Program-made: the position numbers and the translations under genes
The notes under the pieces: generated by a model
Databases searched by the model: none
Told to the model about the DNA's origin: nothing
What the model saw: the letters and a program-made list of their open reading frames with translations, nothing else
Source: Nageia nagi
Lineage: Eukaryota; Pinophyta
Length of the DNA: 64,000 nt
Assembly: GCA_050084985.1 (NCBI GenBank)
Contig: JBITNC010000002.1
Location: forward strand, 28,024,001 to 28,088,000
Reading direction: 5' to 3'
Shown: positions 1-11,800 of the stretch, one piece after another
Layout of the letters: each line of letters opens with the position of its first letter
Numbering within the stretch: position 1 is the stretch's first letter

Positions 1-857
1 GTGTGATTTCCAAGCACCTTCGTTGATCATGAGGACCCATATTGGGCTTGTAAAGATCCTAAACACTACATTGGGCTTGGATTGATCCCTAGGAATCCAA
101 GTTGGAATTTGTAGAGCTTATAGGAAGTAATGTTAGATTAGAGAGGTTGGGTGATGAATTTGAGGTGAGATCCAAATCTAGTGATTATCATATAATGAAA
201 AGGAATGTTATTGCAGATATAGATTACTTTTGATATTGAAAATACTTCTTCTACTCAAATACTTGATAGTGTAAAGCATCCTTGGGCATGTATACCAAGG
301 AGAGTCTAGGAGGCCTAGAACACCTTCTAACTAGTAGTTGAGATAAGTGTTTATCCTGCGAGGTTGCCCTACCTTGAGCCATCCACAAGTGATTTGCACA
401 TTTGAATAAATCCAATGGCATTTTAGAACTACATTTGATCTCCTCACTAAGAAATAGCCTATGAGGGAGCCCTTCAATGTGGAATCCAAAAATATGGTAG
501 AGTGTGGTTGTTCAACATTGGTTTCAATAGTAGTATCCATCTTTGCACAACGTTGTTCCCTAGTTGGCTCCTTGAAGGCCAATGTTAAGCCCTCTTGGGC
601 ATGGTATTGTATGAATCTTAGTATTTATCATTAATATAACCATGGCACATTGGATATTCACTATTTGTCTTATATTAATGTGTGTTTGACACATTCATGC
701 TTCCTTGTATGTAACATTGAATAATTTTAGTATGAATGTGCTTATAGAGTGGGTTTTTGCATTCCTGGTATACTTTGGTATATGTTTGATGCCTTAGATT
801 AGTTCATGGCATGCCTAGGAGCATAGTTTGTTGTTAATTTGATTTTTTCTTGGCTAA

Positions 858-1600
858 TTAATTTCCACATTGAGAATATTTGGGATTTTGCAATGAACAC
901 TTTTCTAGAGAAAGGAGAGTAGAGATTGTAACCTCTATTTTGACTATATATCCCACAAAGATGCACTTTTCGAATCTCTTGTCCAACTTATTTATTTTCT
1001 CAAAAATAATGAAGGCATATGAATTATGACCAAAAACCTTAAGGTGAGAGATGTTAGGTTTCTTTCCCATACATGTCTCATACGAGATTTTTCCTTCAAC
1101 TACTTTTGTAGGGAACTTATTTAGGGTGTAGATCGCAATGCTCACAACTTCATCCCATTAGAAACTAGGGATATTTCCAAACATGCACATATCCATCTCT
1201 TGAATGGTTCTATTCTTTCTTTTGGAAACATCATTTTGCTGAGAGGTATAAGGGATCATGAACTGCCTCTTGATCCTTTATTTAGCTCAATAGTCATTAA
1301 ACTCATTACTATTATATTCACCCCCATTATCAAATCTTAGCATCTTGATTTTGAAGTTAGTTTGATTTTCAACTAAGGCTTTGAAATATTGGAATCTATA
1401 AAAGGTTTGGTCCTTGTTCTCAGGTAGGTAATCAAAGGTCATATTACTAAATTCATCAAGAAAGGTAAGGATATATGAATCTTCCTCAAGTGAATTGGTT
1501 TGAAATGGATCCATAAAATTGAAATGAACCAATTGAAGAGGTTGGGAATCCCTTATCACCTTATCCTTCTCAAATTTATGTCTTTGCACCTTTATGAAAA
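858..1600 (-). pseudogene. Ty1/copia integrase relic
   Basis: The minus strand encodes a decayed copia integrase. At 1589-1287 the integrase core is readable, with a FLDEFS stretch and the LRFDNGGEY motif that carries the second catalytic Asp. The frame continues through 1286-1146 with motifs like PYTSQQND and KRKNRTIQEM, broken by stop codons. It ends at 1145-858 with the C-terminal TLNKFPTK...GKKPNISHLKVFG...KCIFVGY block typical of copia. No intact protease or reverse transcriptase was found beside it. A further minus-strand open stretch at 331-582 could not be assigned. The family assignment is secure; the fragment is dead because of several stops. Confidence 0.85.
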
Positions 1601-2180
1601 CACAAGGATTTGATTCTCCATAAGATGAAGGATCCTATAGAGAGAAAGAAAAATATTATGGTTAAGCATACTTTAGAAAGGTCAAACTATTTTCCATTAC
1701 CAACTTCCAATCTTATAGTCATTAAGCATTGCATTGTCCCAAACAACTAATGCACCTTACTTGAGAGAAGATTCAAATAATTCAATCATTAAGGTACTTT
1801 GATAAAAAGATTCTAAGTTATGCATAATCTATAAAGCCAAATAAATGCCAAATTTATTATGCCACCGTCAAGATTTACAAGCCACATCATGTTAACTTGA
1901 TCATACCTTTAATAATCCCATCTTAACTATAAAAATCCATAAATCAAGATGAATAAGTTGTTCTCTATTTACAAACATGTTGATTTAGAGGTTTAGGATC
2001 TCCTTTAACAATACTAACTCATAGAGAAGAACAAGTTATAAATAATGCCAAGTTGATCATGCTACTAGTCAAGATGCAAATGATGGATGGAGGTAGCACT
2101 AATCCATTAACATGGATTCAACTTACATCAATGCATAAATACACTTCCCAATAATGGAAGTAAATTGGTAAAAACTCCCC
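1601..2180. other. Non-coding, LARD-like repeat DNA
   Basis: No gene seen. The phrases about 'caagttgatcat', 'tagtcaagatgc' and the end 'actccccctaaaag' resemble, in the same orientation, the internal non-coding part of element B near 40.1-40.3 kb. I therefore read it as another fragment of that retroelement family. This is a weak, by-eye similarity. Confidence 0.35.
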
Positions 2181-2181
2181 C

Positions 2182-2186
<5 letters not shown>

Positions 2187-2234
<48 letters not shown>

Positions 2235-2420
2235 CTGGTACAAAGATGTTGTAGAAATCATTGCCAATGAACATCTATGAGAGAGAGAGAGAGAGAGAGA
2301 GGAAATTTGGTACAAAGATGTTGTAGAAATCGTTGCCAACGAACATCTATGAGAGAGAGAGAGAGACAGGAAATATGGTACAAAGATGTTGTAGAAATCG
2401 TTACCAATGAACATCTACAA
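2187..2420. repeat. GA microsatellite with embedded 68-71 bp minisatellite
   Basis: A run of (GA)n from about 2187 to 2229 is followed by three copies of a unit that begins 'ggaaatctggtacaaagatg' and ends 'gaacatct'. The units start at 2230, 2301 and 2369, and GA runs of decreasing length separate them. Apparent minus-strand reading frames here are only the CT dinucleotide repeat read as Ser-Leu. Confidence 0.95.
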
Positions 2421-2832
2421 ATGAAGAGTTGAAGAACCTCCAAAGAAAGTAGGATCAAAGAGCTACAAATTTGCATGAGTGAGATTCAATCAACACCAAA
2501 AGCTGAAATGTTATCGAAGATGCAGTTGGTAAGCCATAAGGGACCAAGACCTCATAACAAAGATCCTGTAGAATGTTGAATTTGAACATAAGTACACTGA
2601 TACAAGATACAAGGATGCAAAGTGAGGATAACATGCATGCCTAAATATGGGTTCACATGTAAGATAGTATGCCCAAAAATGGGTTCACATACAAGATAGC
2701 ATGCCCAAGAGTGAGTTCACATGCAATGCAACAGTCGAGGAGGGTCACTTAATGTGACCAATACAACTCAAAATAATGTTGAAATGAAACTCCAAATCTT
2801 GAAATATTGGAAAGCAAGGTCCAACGAAGGTT

Positions 2833-3308
2833 GAAGAGCATCCTTATGGACATCATCCCATCTTACCAGAATACATGAATGCCAACTATTGTAACTACTA
2901 AGTTGAGTAGGGAATGAAGCTGAATACAAGATTTACTCACCAAATGTATCATTGTGGAAGATCTTCAAGGCTAAAGAAATCAAATGAAGGTAATTCGAAG
3001 AGTCTTTTCCTAAAAGTGCCAATAATATGAGGTAATAGGAAGATCGCCAGAAAGTCCACTAAGGACTAAGGAAGAGCATTCTTATGGACATCATCCCATC
3101 TTACCCGAATACATGAATGCCAACTGTTGTAACTACTAAGTTGAGTAGGGAATGAAGCTGAATACAAGATTTACTCACCAAATGTATCATTATGGAAGAT
3201 CTTCAAGGCTAAAGAAATCAAATGAAGGTAATTCGAAGAGTCTTTTCCTAGAAGTGCCAATAATATGAGGTAATAGGAAGATCACCAGAAAGTCCACTAA
3301 GGACTAAG
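2833..3308. repeat. Tandem duplication, 238 bp unit
   Basis: Copy 1 covers 2833-3070 and copy 2 covers 3071-3308, both beginning 'gaagagcat' followed by 'cttatggacatcatccc'. The copies differ at only a handful of positions, so the duplication is fairly recent. No reading frame of note lies in it. Confidence 0.93.
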
Positions 3309-5471
3309 ACAAGCTACCTTGAGGACAAAGAGCAACAACCATAAGTTAGGCTATGAGACCTTGAAGGTACCCAACGATATTGAAGAAGACCCCCCATGAG
3401 AATGACATATTCTAATGCTTCTCGATATTGACCAAAGTATCCCACAAGGAGTAGATAGGCATAAAAAAAACCATGATTGCAAGGATAGTCAAGCTTAAAG
3501 CAACTTCAAAAGCATAATGGTGTGGTCTTCACATATACATTATAAGGTCACAAAATAGGCTTATAATGAGTAGTCAAATGATAGGTATCAATAGAACTAA
3601 TAATTCCAAAGTGAAGAGCTCGAAATATGCTCCACAACAGAAAAAATGGCACCCCAAACGAACATCTAGAACTCAAGTTATGGAATTTACAAGGTTGAGT
3701 GTCAAAAATCAAATTTTGGACTCTAAGATATTAGAAAATTAATTGAATTAAATTTAATGATTTTAATTAATTCCTACATCAGAAACTTTGAAAAAAAAAT
3801 CTAAACAACAGTAGCAAATCTTTCGACATCCATAACTCCGCCAAATGACCTCCAAATCAAGCAAAACAAAAATCAAAAGTATTTAGCTCGAAAATGCAGA
3901 AAGAGAGAAAAATGTAACTATCTTCAAGAAGACGTTTTTGAGCTGGACAAACAACGTTCACACCCAATAAAAGAATCCATGAGATATGTTGGCAAAGAGC
4001 AAACACATGTCACTTACCACAACATGAAATGAAAAAAAAAAAATAGACACGAAGGCCAATCCCCCCTCACATATTTGCTAATCAAAATGAGGAAAGGTTC
4101 AAAGAAAGACCCACTCCAATATCATGAAAGAAAATAGAAGACTTGATATTATTACAATGAGAAGCTTTGGTTAAATAGCCAAGGATGAACAATTACAACC
4201 ATAGAATGGGTTGATACACAAAATGATCTCAACCATTCAAACATAACAAACTATAAGGATAAGAATGACAACCCATGCGTGTTGTCAACTAACTTAGTAA
4301 CACTAAAGTTAGATACCCTAACCTAGCAAGCTTAATTTACTTCAACAAAAGTTTAATATGATATTTACATTATTCTTTTAATATTGCTCAAGATTTTCAA
4401 ATTTTGAAATATAAATTTTTTTTTTTTAATTCTAAAAAATAATTTTGAAGTAAAAATTTTTTTATTCTAAATAACATTATTAAAATAAACTTTTAAACCA
4501 ATTTTTACAATTTGTTATCTATAATTAATATTTTAAGAAAATAGAATACAATATTCTTATCTATCAATCAATTCAGGACTTTCAAATCAAAAATGTTGCC
4601 ATCAGAAAAATAAAAATATGCTTTCTAATTTAAACTTTAGAAAACATAAAAACAAAATAAATATATTGCATTCAAAGATTAACTTTTTAAAGGCTAACTA
4701 CTGTGAAGCAAGATCTGGTATGTCCAACATTCAGCATAATTAAGATGGAGCACACAAGCTTCTCAACCACTAGTCAATAGTACAATAAGCCAACCACATA
4801 GCTAGTTCGACATAAATGTGACATATAATTAATCAAGGTCTTCAATTTCTAAACTGCATAATTACGGTCTTCAATTTCTAAACTGCATACACTTCATTAG
4901 AGAATTTTGTAACACCTATCTCAAATTGTCACTAACTTCTCCCAATGAATGAAATTACGTAAGTACAAAAGCAAACCCAAAGTTGTAAGGATCTCTAGAG
5001 TCATTTTACAACCCACTTTGGATTTTCCACAAGAGGTTGACTGAAGTCCAATAAATATGAATTATAATAAAATATTAGGATAAGCAGAATTATTGAAAAC
5101 TATGTAGCTCAATTCAATCCCAAAAGCTCCATTTTTACCTAAGCTATCATCAAGTTGGTTACAGTCAAATCATTTGGGAAATTATGTATGACTCGAACCA
5201 AGGCACAGCATAGGAATGGCTACAAATTGGGAAAATTTCCAATATATAATCCTTGTACATACTCCACTCTTGTTGTCTTCCTTATGTTTATTTTGCCAAG
5301 GATAACTTGACTATCGTCACAATCACCCACTATACATTATAAAGATCAACCATCTTCACTTTGCACTAAATCATTGCATTTTAACAATATGTTTATCACT
5401 CTATGCATGCTCTCCTCCTACTTACATATTTACTGGTATTTGCTTTCTTCATTGGCATTAAAGTCTTTGCA
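3309..5471. other. Intergenic DNA without recognised gene
   Basis: No coding signal seen. The stretch includes AT-rich DNA with homopolymers (about 4370-4560). At 4836-4885 there is a short direct repeat of 'ggtcttcaatttctaaactg'. The part next to 5470 is downstream of the MAPKKK stop codon and may include its 3' flank. Confidence 0.5.
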
Positions 5472-5762
5472 ACATGCTTACGAATGCATGCCAATTGTGC
5501 CCAATAGATGACAGGAATGATTTAAATATAACCTTGAGGTGTACATGGTTGCTAATTAGCAATATACAAGTACATGGTATGCAACAGGCAAGGAAGGGGA
5601 CCAGAAAGACTTCTGACTACATGCTTACGAATGCATGCCAATTGTGCCCTATAGATGACAGGAATGATTTAGATATAACCTTGAGGTGTACATGGTTGCT
5701 AATTAGCAAATACAAGTACGTGGTATGCAACAGGCAAGGAAGGGGACCAGAAAGACTTCTGA
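5472..5762. repeat. Tandem duplication, 147 bp unit, in the 3' flank of the MAPKKK gene
   Basis: Two copies, 5472-5618 and 5619-about 5762, begin 'acatgcttacgaatgcatgc' and contain the palindrome 'gctaattagc'. They lie 115-405 bases past the stop codon of the minus-strand MAPKKK gene, so they may be part of its 3' untranslated region. The period is a multiple of three, which gives a 133-codon open plus-strand frame. I recognise no protein in it and treat it as a by-product of the duplication. Confidence 0.9.
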
Positions 5763-5877
5763 CTGACTGCACCAATTTTGCCTGGCTCATCAGAATGGGC
5801 TTGGCTGATAAAACAGACAATATTATGGGATCCTACAAAATTCGATTTGTGAAAACATTTTTGGATCACCCATAGAC

Positions 5878-8800
5878 TCATTTTATAGATGTAGAGAAGC
5901 CTGAACGGTCTCTAAGGCGTTGCATCAACTTATCTTTAGGTGATGCTGTCTTGCCACCATTTGCTGCCAAACGCCTCTTCATCTCTTCTGCATCAAAAGC
6001 ATTTATCAAAACCTTTCAGCAATGAAAAAATACTCATCACCAATAAAAATACTTACCTCGCTTTCTCTCAAGTTCCTGATCAAGCTCTTCTTTCCAGACC
6101 CGTTGTCGCTCAGAAAAGCTGATAATACAAAGCATTTAAAGAAAATGAATAAAAGAAAAAATGATTTCAGATAAATCAATCACAAATGTTTATTAATGTA
6201 CAAGTTTCAATGGAAGAATTACACTGCTATCTGTTTTAGTTCCGCTACATAAATTGACTACACACAGCAAACAATTCTGGATTTTGGGACCATACCTGGG
6301 GCTAGCTGATGCTGCTTGTGTTTCTTGGAGGCCTCTCCATTCATTTAACCTTGGAGAGGGAACCTCTTTTAGCGGATTGACATTAGCAACAGCAGTACCT
6401 CGTGCTGGACTACATGAAGTTATGCTTGCATCACTATTACGTTTGCTAGTATCAGGTGAAGCACCGTTGGAACCTTTACTATGTGACATGCAAATAATTT
6501 GTGTTGATGCATCATCAGTTTCTTCAAAGTTATTTTCTGGATCAGGGGCAGCATGCAAGATATTGTAGAACTCCTCATAAAGTGGTGTTTGCAGCTTCTT
6601 TAGTTCTAAAGCCTGCCATCATATAAATTACAACAGCATAGTAAAATGAAGAACAGCATATGATGAGCATAGTACTTCAAAATATGAATGTGAACTGCAT
6701 ATTACCTTCTCATCCAGAAATGCTTTTATTTTAGACTCAGTAACATCATCATCATCATCATACAGTGGACGCCCACACTGAAAGCTGAAATTGTTTCCAT
6801 CTTTTTCAGGCGGTTGACAAGAAATAGATGATTTCAACATGTCAAAACCAAGTCTCTGTGAAGCACCCATAATACTGGTTTCCCTTAATTTGCATCCCCA
6901 CTCATCTTCCATATCTGATTGCTCAGATATTGGATTAAAACTCTGAAATGAAACAAATAGAACACAAATGTTTCAAGAACATTAATAGACCCTTTTAATG
7001 GGGGGAAAAAACATGTCTTTGCGTAGATAATCCTATATCATGCCCAAATAGATGGGGCTTTATATGTCAGTTTTTAATCGAGATTGTACGCATTACAATA
7101 ACAGGGACAGAATGACTGTTTACTAACCTATTTGACTTGAGTAGATATGAAAGGATACAAACCTGCGTTAAGAAGTCAGGCCTCAAAGAGTCGAGCCGCA
7201 CAGAACAATTCAGATCATCCTCCTGAAAGTAGTTGTTATATGTTTGATTTTTTGAATTTGACTGTTGTACATCTTTAACAGTTGACTGTCGGACCGAAAA
7301 TGATCTTCTAAGGGAATCCCTTACACTCCCAAGATTTGGCATATCTTGTATGCTTCTTGCTGTAGTTAGTATATTATTGATATCAAAGCTACATGGAAAA
7401 AGGATGTGCATTCGTATTAGGCTTCACTATGATCCAATAAGCAAAACAATCTAGGTATTTGAATAACAGCTACTGAATCAGAAGTAAATGACGAGAAAAA
7501 TATCTTAACATGAAAAGTTCTAAAGAATAAAATGTCTTATTTTAGATGTAAAATTAAAAAGCCCAAGGTAATTCAGAACAATCCAATTCATTTTGAAAGC
7601 ACACTGGTGGAATTCAATAACTTGATACATAAACCACTTACGAGCTCCTGATGAAAGAAGTTGACTGGCGTAAGAAATTCACTGAACGTTCCTGAAATAA
7701 CAGAAGACCAGAATTTACAAATAAAAACATATACAACATACAATTTGCTTTTATAATACTAAATGAAATGCTATAACACTTACCAGTGCAGAAGCCCTAA
7801 TAGAAGAGGACCTAACAAGAGTGTTTGGATCTTGGTACTTGACAAGAGCAGAGGACCTAGCAAGATGGTTTGGTTCTTGCCCTTGGTACTTGACAGCAGC
7901 AGATGATCTAACAGCAGAATATTGATTTCTGTACTCCCCAACAGCAGAGGACCTAACAAGAGGATGCAGTTCTCTATGATCCCCAACAACAAAAGGATGC
8001 TGTACAATCAGAGACAAGATTCAGTAATGCCAGATGCAAATATTATCAATATAGACAGCAACAATGGCATTAGAAAAGAATTTGAATTCAAACCTGGAGT
8101 AGTTCACTTGCAGTAGGCCTCAAATTTGGTTCTCTGCACAAATAATATAGATGTAAGATTGTTTAACTTAGTATGAAACATATTATGAGAGGCTTTCTCC
8201 AGATTTCTAGTCATTGTTGTAAGCTATTCAGAAGATAGATGGTGCAGTCACCATGTTTCCATTCATATTTCTAGCTTTTCTTGTGCTGTATAATGCTCAA
8301 TCTATATAATACAAAGCTTTCCTCTTCTCAACTAGAAAAAACTGTCGGTCTGTATCCAATTAGTCTAATTAAATACAAATTCTGAATTCTAGAGATGAAA
8401 GTGTACAGCTGTAATTTGTTACCACTCATATCAGGGATAGTAGTGAATTGCATAAAGATTTTAGTAGCTTTGTCAGATCAAACAAGCATCTATACTGGCC
8501 GTGGAACCTAAATTAGTAGATACAAGAAGAATAGACCCTACCCAAGACACTATACATGTTATAACAGAAATAAACAATATAGTTCACTTGCACTAGTCCT
8601 CAAATTTGGTTCTCTGCACAAAATAAGATTGCTTGTGTTTATCACTGTGAAAAATTTCATGGGAGATTCTTCAAGAATTTATTTTTATACTCTCATAAGT
8701 AATCTAAAATGGTATGAAACAGCAACTAAACAAAGAAAGAATAGAATAGGTGCCTACTTTAAAGTGATTTTGCAATAAAGCTCAAAGTAGCTCTTTAGAA

Positions 8801-11800
8801 TATTATGAACTTTCAGTATTTTAATATCAGTGTTCTTTTTACGTTTTAAGCTTTTATTTTGCTAAATACTATTCTGCTTACCCGATCCTATGCAACACAG
8901 TCTTCGACCTCTCAACTGGAAACAGTTGCCATCCAATTCTTGGATTACGTTTCACATTAATATTTCTGCACTTTGTCAGATCAAACAAGAATTTCTACTT
9001 CTTGTGGAACCTAAATAGATAAATACAACAAAAAAATAGCCATCCAAGTCACTATCCATGTCTCAAAAGAAAGATCCAATAGGGTAAGCTTCTCTAAAAA
9101 AATGAAATTGCAGAGATCCTCAAACAATTATTGCCCCACAATGCCAAAAACCAAATACCATAATTAATGTGATGATCAAAAGGAAGCACATTTTAAAACT
9201 GCATTTGTAGGGCCATATTGTACTGCATGGGCAGTTTTAAGAGACCTCTAGATGATTAGGCAACATCACTGATCCAGAATACTGGTGAACTTCACCACTA
9301 ACAGATAAATTTCTCTAACAGATGAATAGAATGATGTTATATTTTTATAGATCATGAAATTTGTAGCTTTCACAAGGAAAGATGGAGACAAAAGCGGCCG
9401 AGAAGGTCTTGAAGACAGCGGTGGATTTGTTGATGGCAATCTAAAAGAAGCTGATGGAGGCAGGACTGTTTCGGCTGTCAAAGGAGATGCTTGGTGTTAG
9501 AATAATAATACGTTAGTGGTTTAAAATAGATTAATCATTAATTATAGCATAGTGGTTAGTTAAAGATAGTGCTTAGTTATAGATATATATTATTTTTAGG
9601 AACTCTTTTCTATTTTTAAATTGTCTCTTTTATATTTATACTTGATTAAGGAGGGTAATAAAGCAAGTCTCTTATTCCAATCTTTCATGGTATCAAAGCG
9701 AGTCTCGTAGGAAATCCATTCCTTGATACCAATAGCTTGTGAAGTTTCTCTCTTACAAAAACTCAGTATTGAGAAAATAAGATCTGAAGGAGGTTAGCCA
9801 TTGTTCTTAAGTCTGCCAACAGACCTGTTCTTGTGGAGTCTGCCATCAAATCCAAAGAAGAGAGCAAACATTGCTAGAGCAAGCTCAAGTTGTTTATAGA
9901 ATTTTGAGAAGAGACCTGTCTAGTGGTTGCATGCTGAAGAGTAAAGTTTGCGGCCAGTGTTTACTGTGTTCACTGAAAATTGCTCACATTAATCTTGAAT
10001 TGGGCTCCATTTCGCAATTTTGGGTGTGGATCCCATAAAATCCTATACAAGATCTGCGTAAAATGGTTGATGACTTGATTTTTTGAGTAAAAACGACACA
10101 ATCTTGAAAGAAAACATTATAGTGTTTGGAAAACAAAAATTCAAGCCATTCTTGAATTTGAAGGCTTGTGGGATGTTGTTGATGGGAATTAAAAAATGCC
10201 CAAAAATTGTTGGAGACCCATAAAAAGAGTTTGATCAACGCAATAGAAAGGTGTGAATGATCCTCCTTAAAATCTCGGATGATATCAACCCCATGTTCGT
10301 GATTCTAAGGATGCTGCAAAAGACTCGAAGAAATTGCAACAAGTGTTTGAATCACAGAATCAAAATCAAATTCATCTTCAAGGACGGTTACATAGTTTAA
10401 AGCTGAAAGGTGGGAAGAAGTTAGAATCCTTTCTTCGATGAGTTGTGGAACTATGTGCCTCCCTACAAGCATTTGGAGAGACGGTGGAAGATAAGCTCCT
10501 TGTATCCATTGTCTTGAGAGCGCTCCCGAAGTCTTATCGTATCTTTGTGACATCCTTGAACATCACCAAACATAAGCCAGACTTTGAAGAGTTAGTGAAT
10601 ATGTTGCAACAAGAAGAAAACTTCCATGAGAATTCAAATGAAGAAGAGCATGCAATGGTATCTATTCAAAAAAGGAAGAAGCAACAGAAGGAAAAAGGCA
10701 AGTCAAAAGACACCAACACACTAAAAAAGAGTTGTTTGATTTGTGGAAGGAAGGGGCCTGAATTGCAAGATTGTTGGTACAATTATTTCATTTGAGGCTC
10801 TTCAAGTGATAAGAATCAAAACATAAAGGACCACCTCCCAAGAACAAAGGAGAATGGAGAAAACACAGACCACAAGGATAGTAATAAGGGAATGTTGCTA
10901 ATGCTGATGAAGAAGAGGTGTCAGAAGATTTTTCTCTTGACCATCAAGAGCAACCATCCAACAATCCAAAGATTTACATATTGTGGCTTGCGCAATAGGA
11001 GTTGGAAAGATTCTTATATTGTGGCTTGGGCAATAGGAGTTGGGAGACAAATCCAAAGATTCTCATATTGTGGCTTGGGCAATAGGAGTTGGGAAGATGT
11101 TCCTACTTGATGTTCCAGCTTCCAACAATCAGGCACGCACTGTTAACGTTATGTTTTTCTTCTTAATATGAAAGAAAGAAAGAAAATATATTAATATCCA
11201 TGGATGACCAAAACCTATCAATGGGAATTGAAAATACAGTAAAGGTAAAGTAACCAGCAAGGCACTTAAAGGTCTATATTTAAAATAAAATAACAAAAGC
11301 GAAAGCAAAATTGCATTCTTTTGCCAAGCTGATCTAGAGGAAGATGTATTCAAACCTATCAAACAGCAGGGAAGATTTACTTATGGCTAAGGTTATGACT
11401 TACTACGGTTTGATTCAAGCTTTTAGATCAATTCATTCAAGCTATATACTAAGTTTTGTATCAAATGTAAAGATGAATTCTTTAAAATCCCAAAAATAAT
11501 AAGGATCAATTTTTGTAAATATAGATTTTACCATGAAAAAGAAAAACTAAATAACGCAAGACAAAAAGGGGATCAAACCCTTAAAAAGAAAGAAACAAAG
11601 CATATGATGGTCACGGGGGGCTGGCAACTATAACATTTTTTTTATGATTGGTGTTCTAACTTTCTAAGCAAGGTACGATCTAAAAATCATTGTTCTTGGT
11701 CACTCTCCTGACACATAAGCATGTTAGACAACCATTTCTGCTCCAAAACCAAACATAAGCTGGGTGTGAACATCCTTACAAAATACATCAAGTAAATACT

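Larger units (their letters stand above)
9495..11110 (+). mobile_element. Truncated short-LTR copia element in MAPKKK intron 9
   Basis: A 193 bp LTR (9495-9687) starts TGTTAG and ends TTTCA. It is followed at once by the initiator-Met-tRNA type primer site TGGTATCAAAGC (9688-9699). The leader leads into a copia gag frame (about 10302-10795) broken by a TGA at about 10437. No second LTR, integrase or reverse transcriptase was found before exon 9, so only the 5' half remains. It lies antisense to the host gene. Confidence 0.85.

Noticed and set aside
2181-2476. Two minus-strand open frames of Ser-Leu repeats
   Set aside because: They are the GA microsatellite and the minisatellite read in frame, not proteins.
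5474-5875. 133-codon plus-strand frame with a 49-residue repeat
   Set aside because: It is a product of the 147 bp tandem duplication in the MAPKKK 3' flank; no known domain and no sign of coding constraint.
8581-8620. Copied exon 10 as a real alternative exon
   Set aside because: Its donor junction is lost and no substitute GT in frame is apparent; kept only as a finding to test.
9266-9481. 71-codon minus frame with a Pro/Ser-rich start
   Set aside because: Lies inside an intron of a gene on the same strand, has no splice support and no recognised domain.
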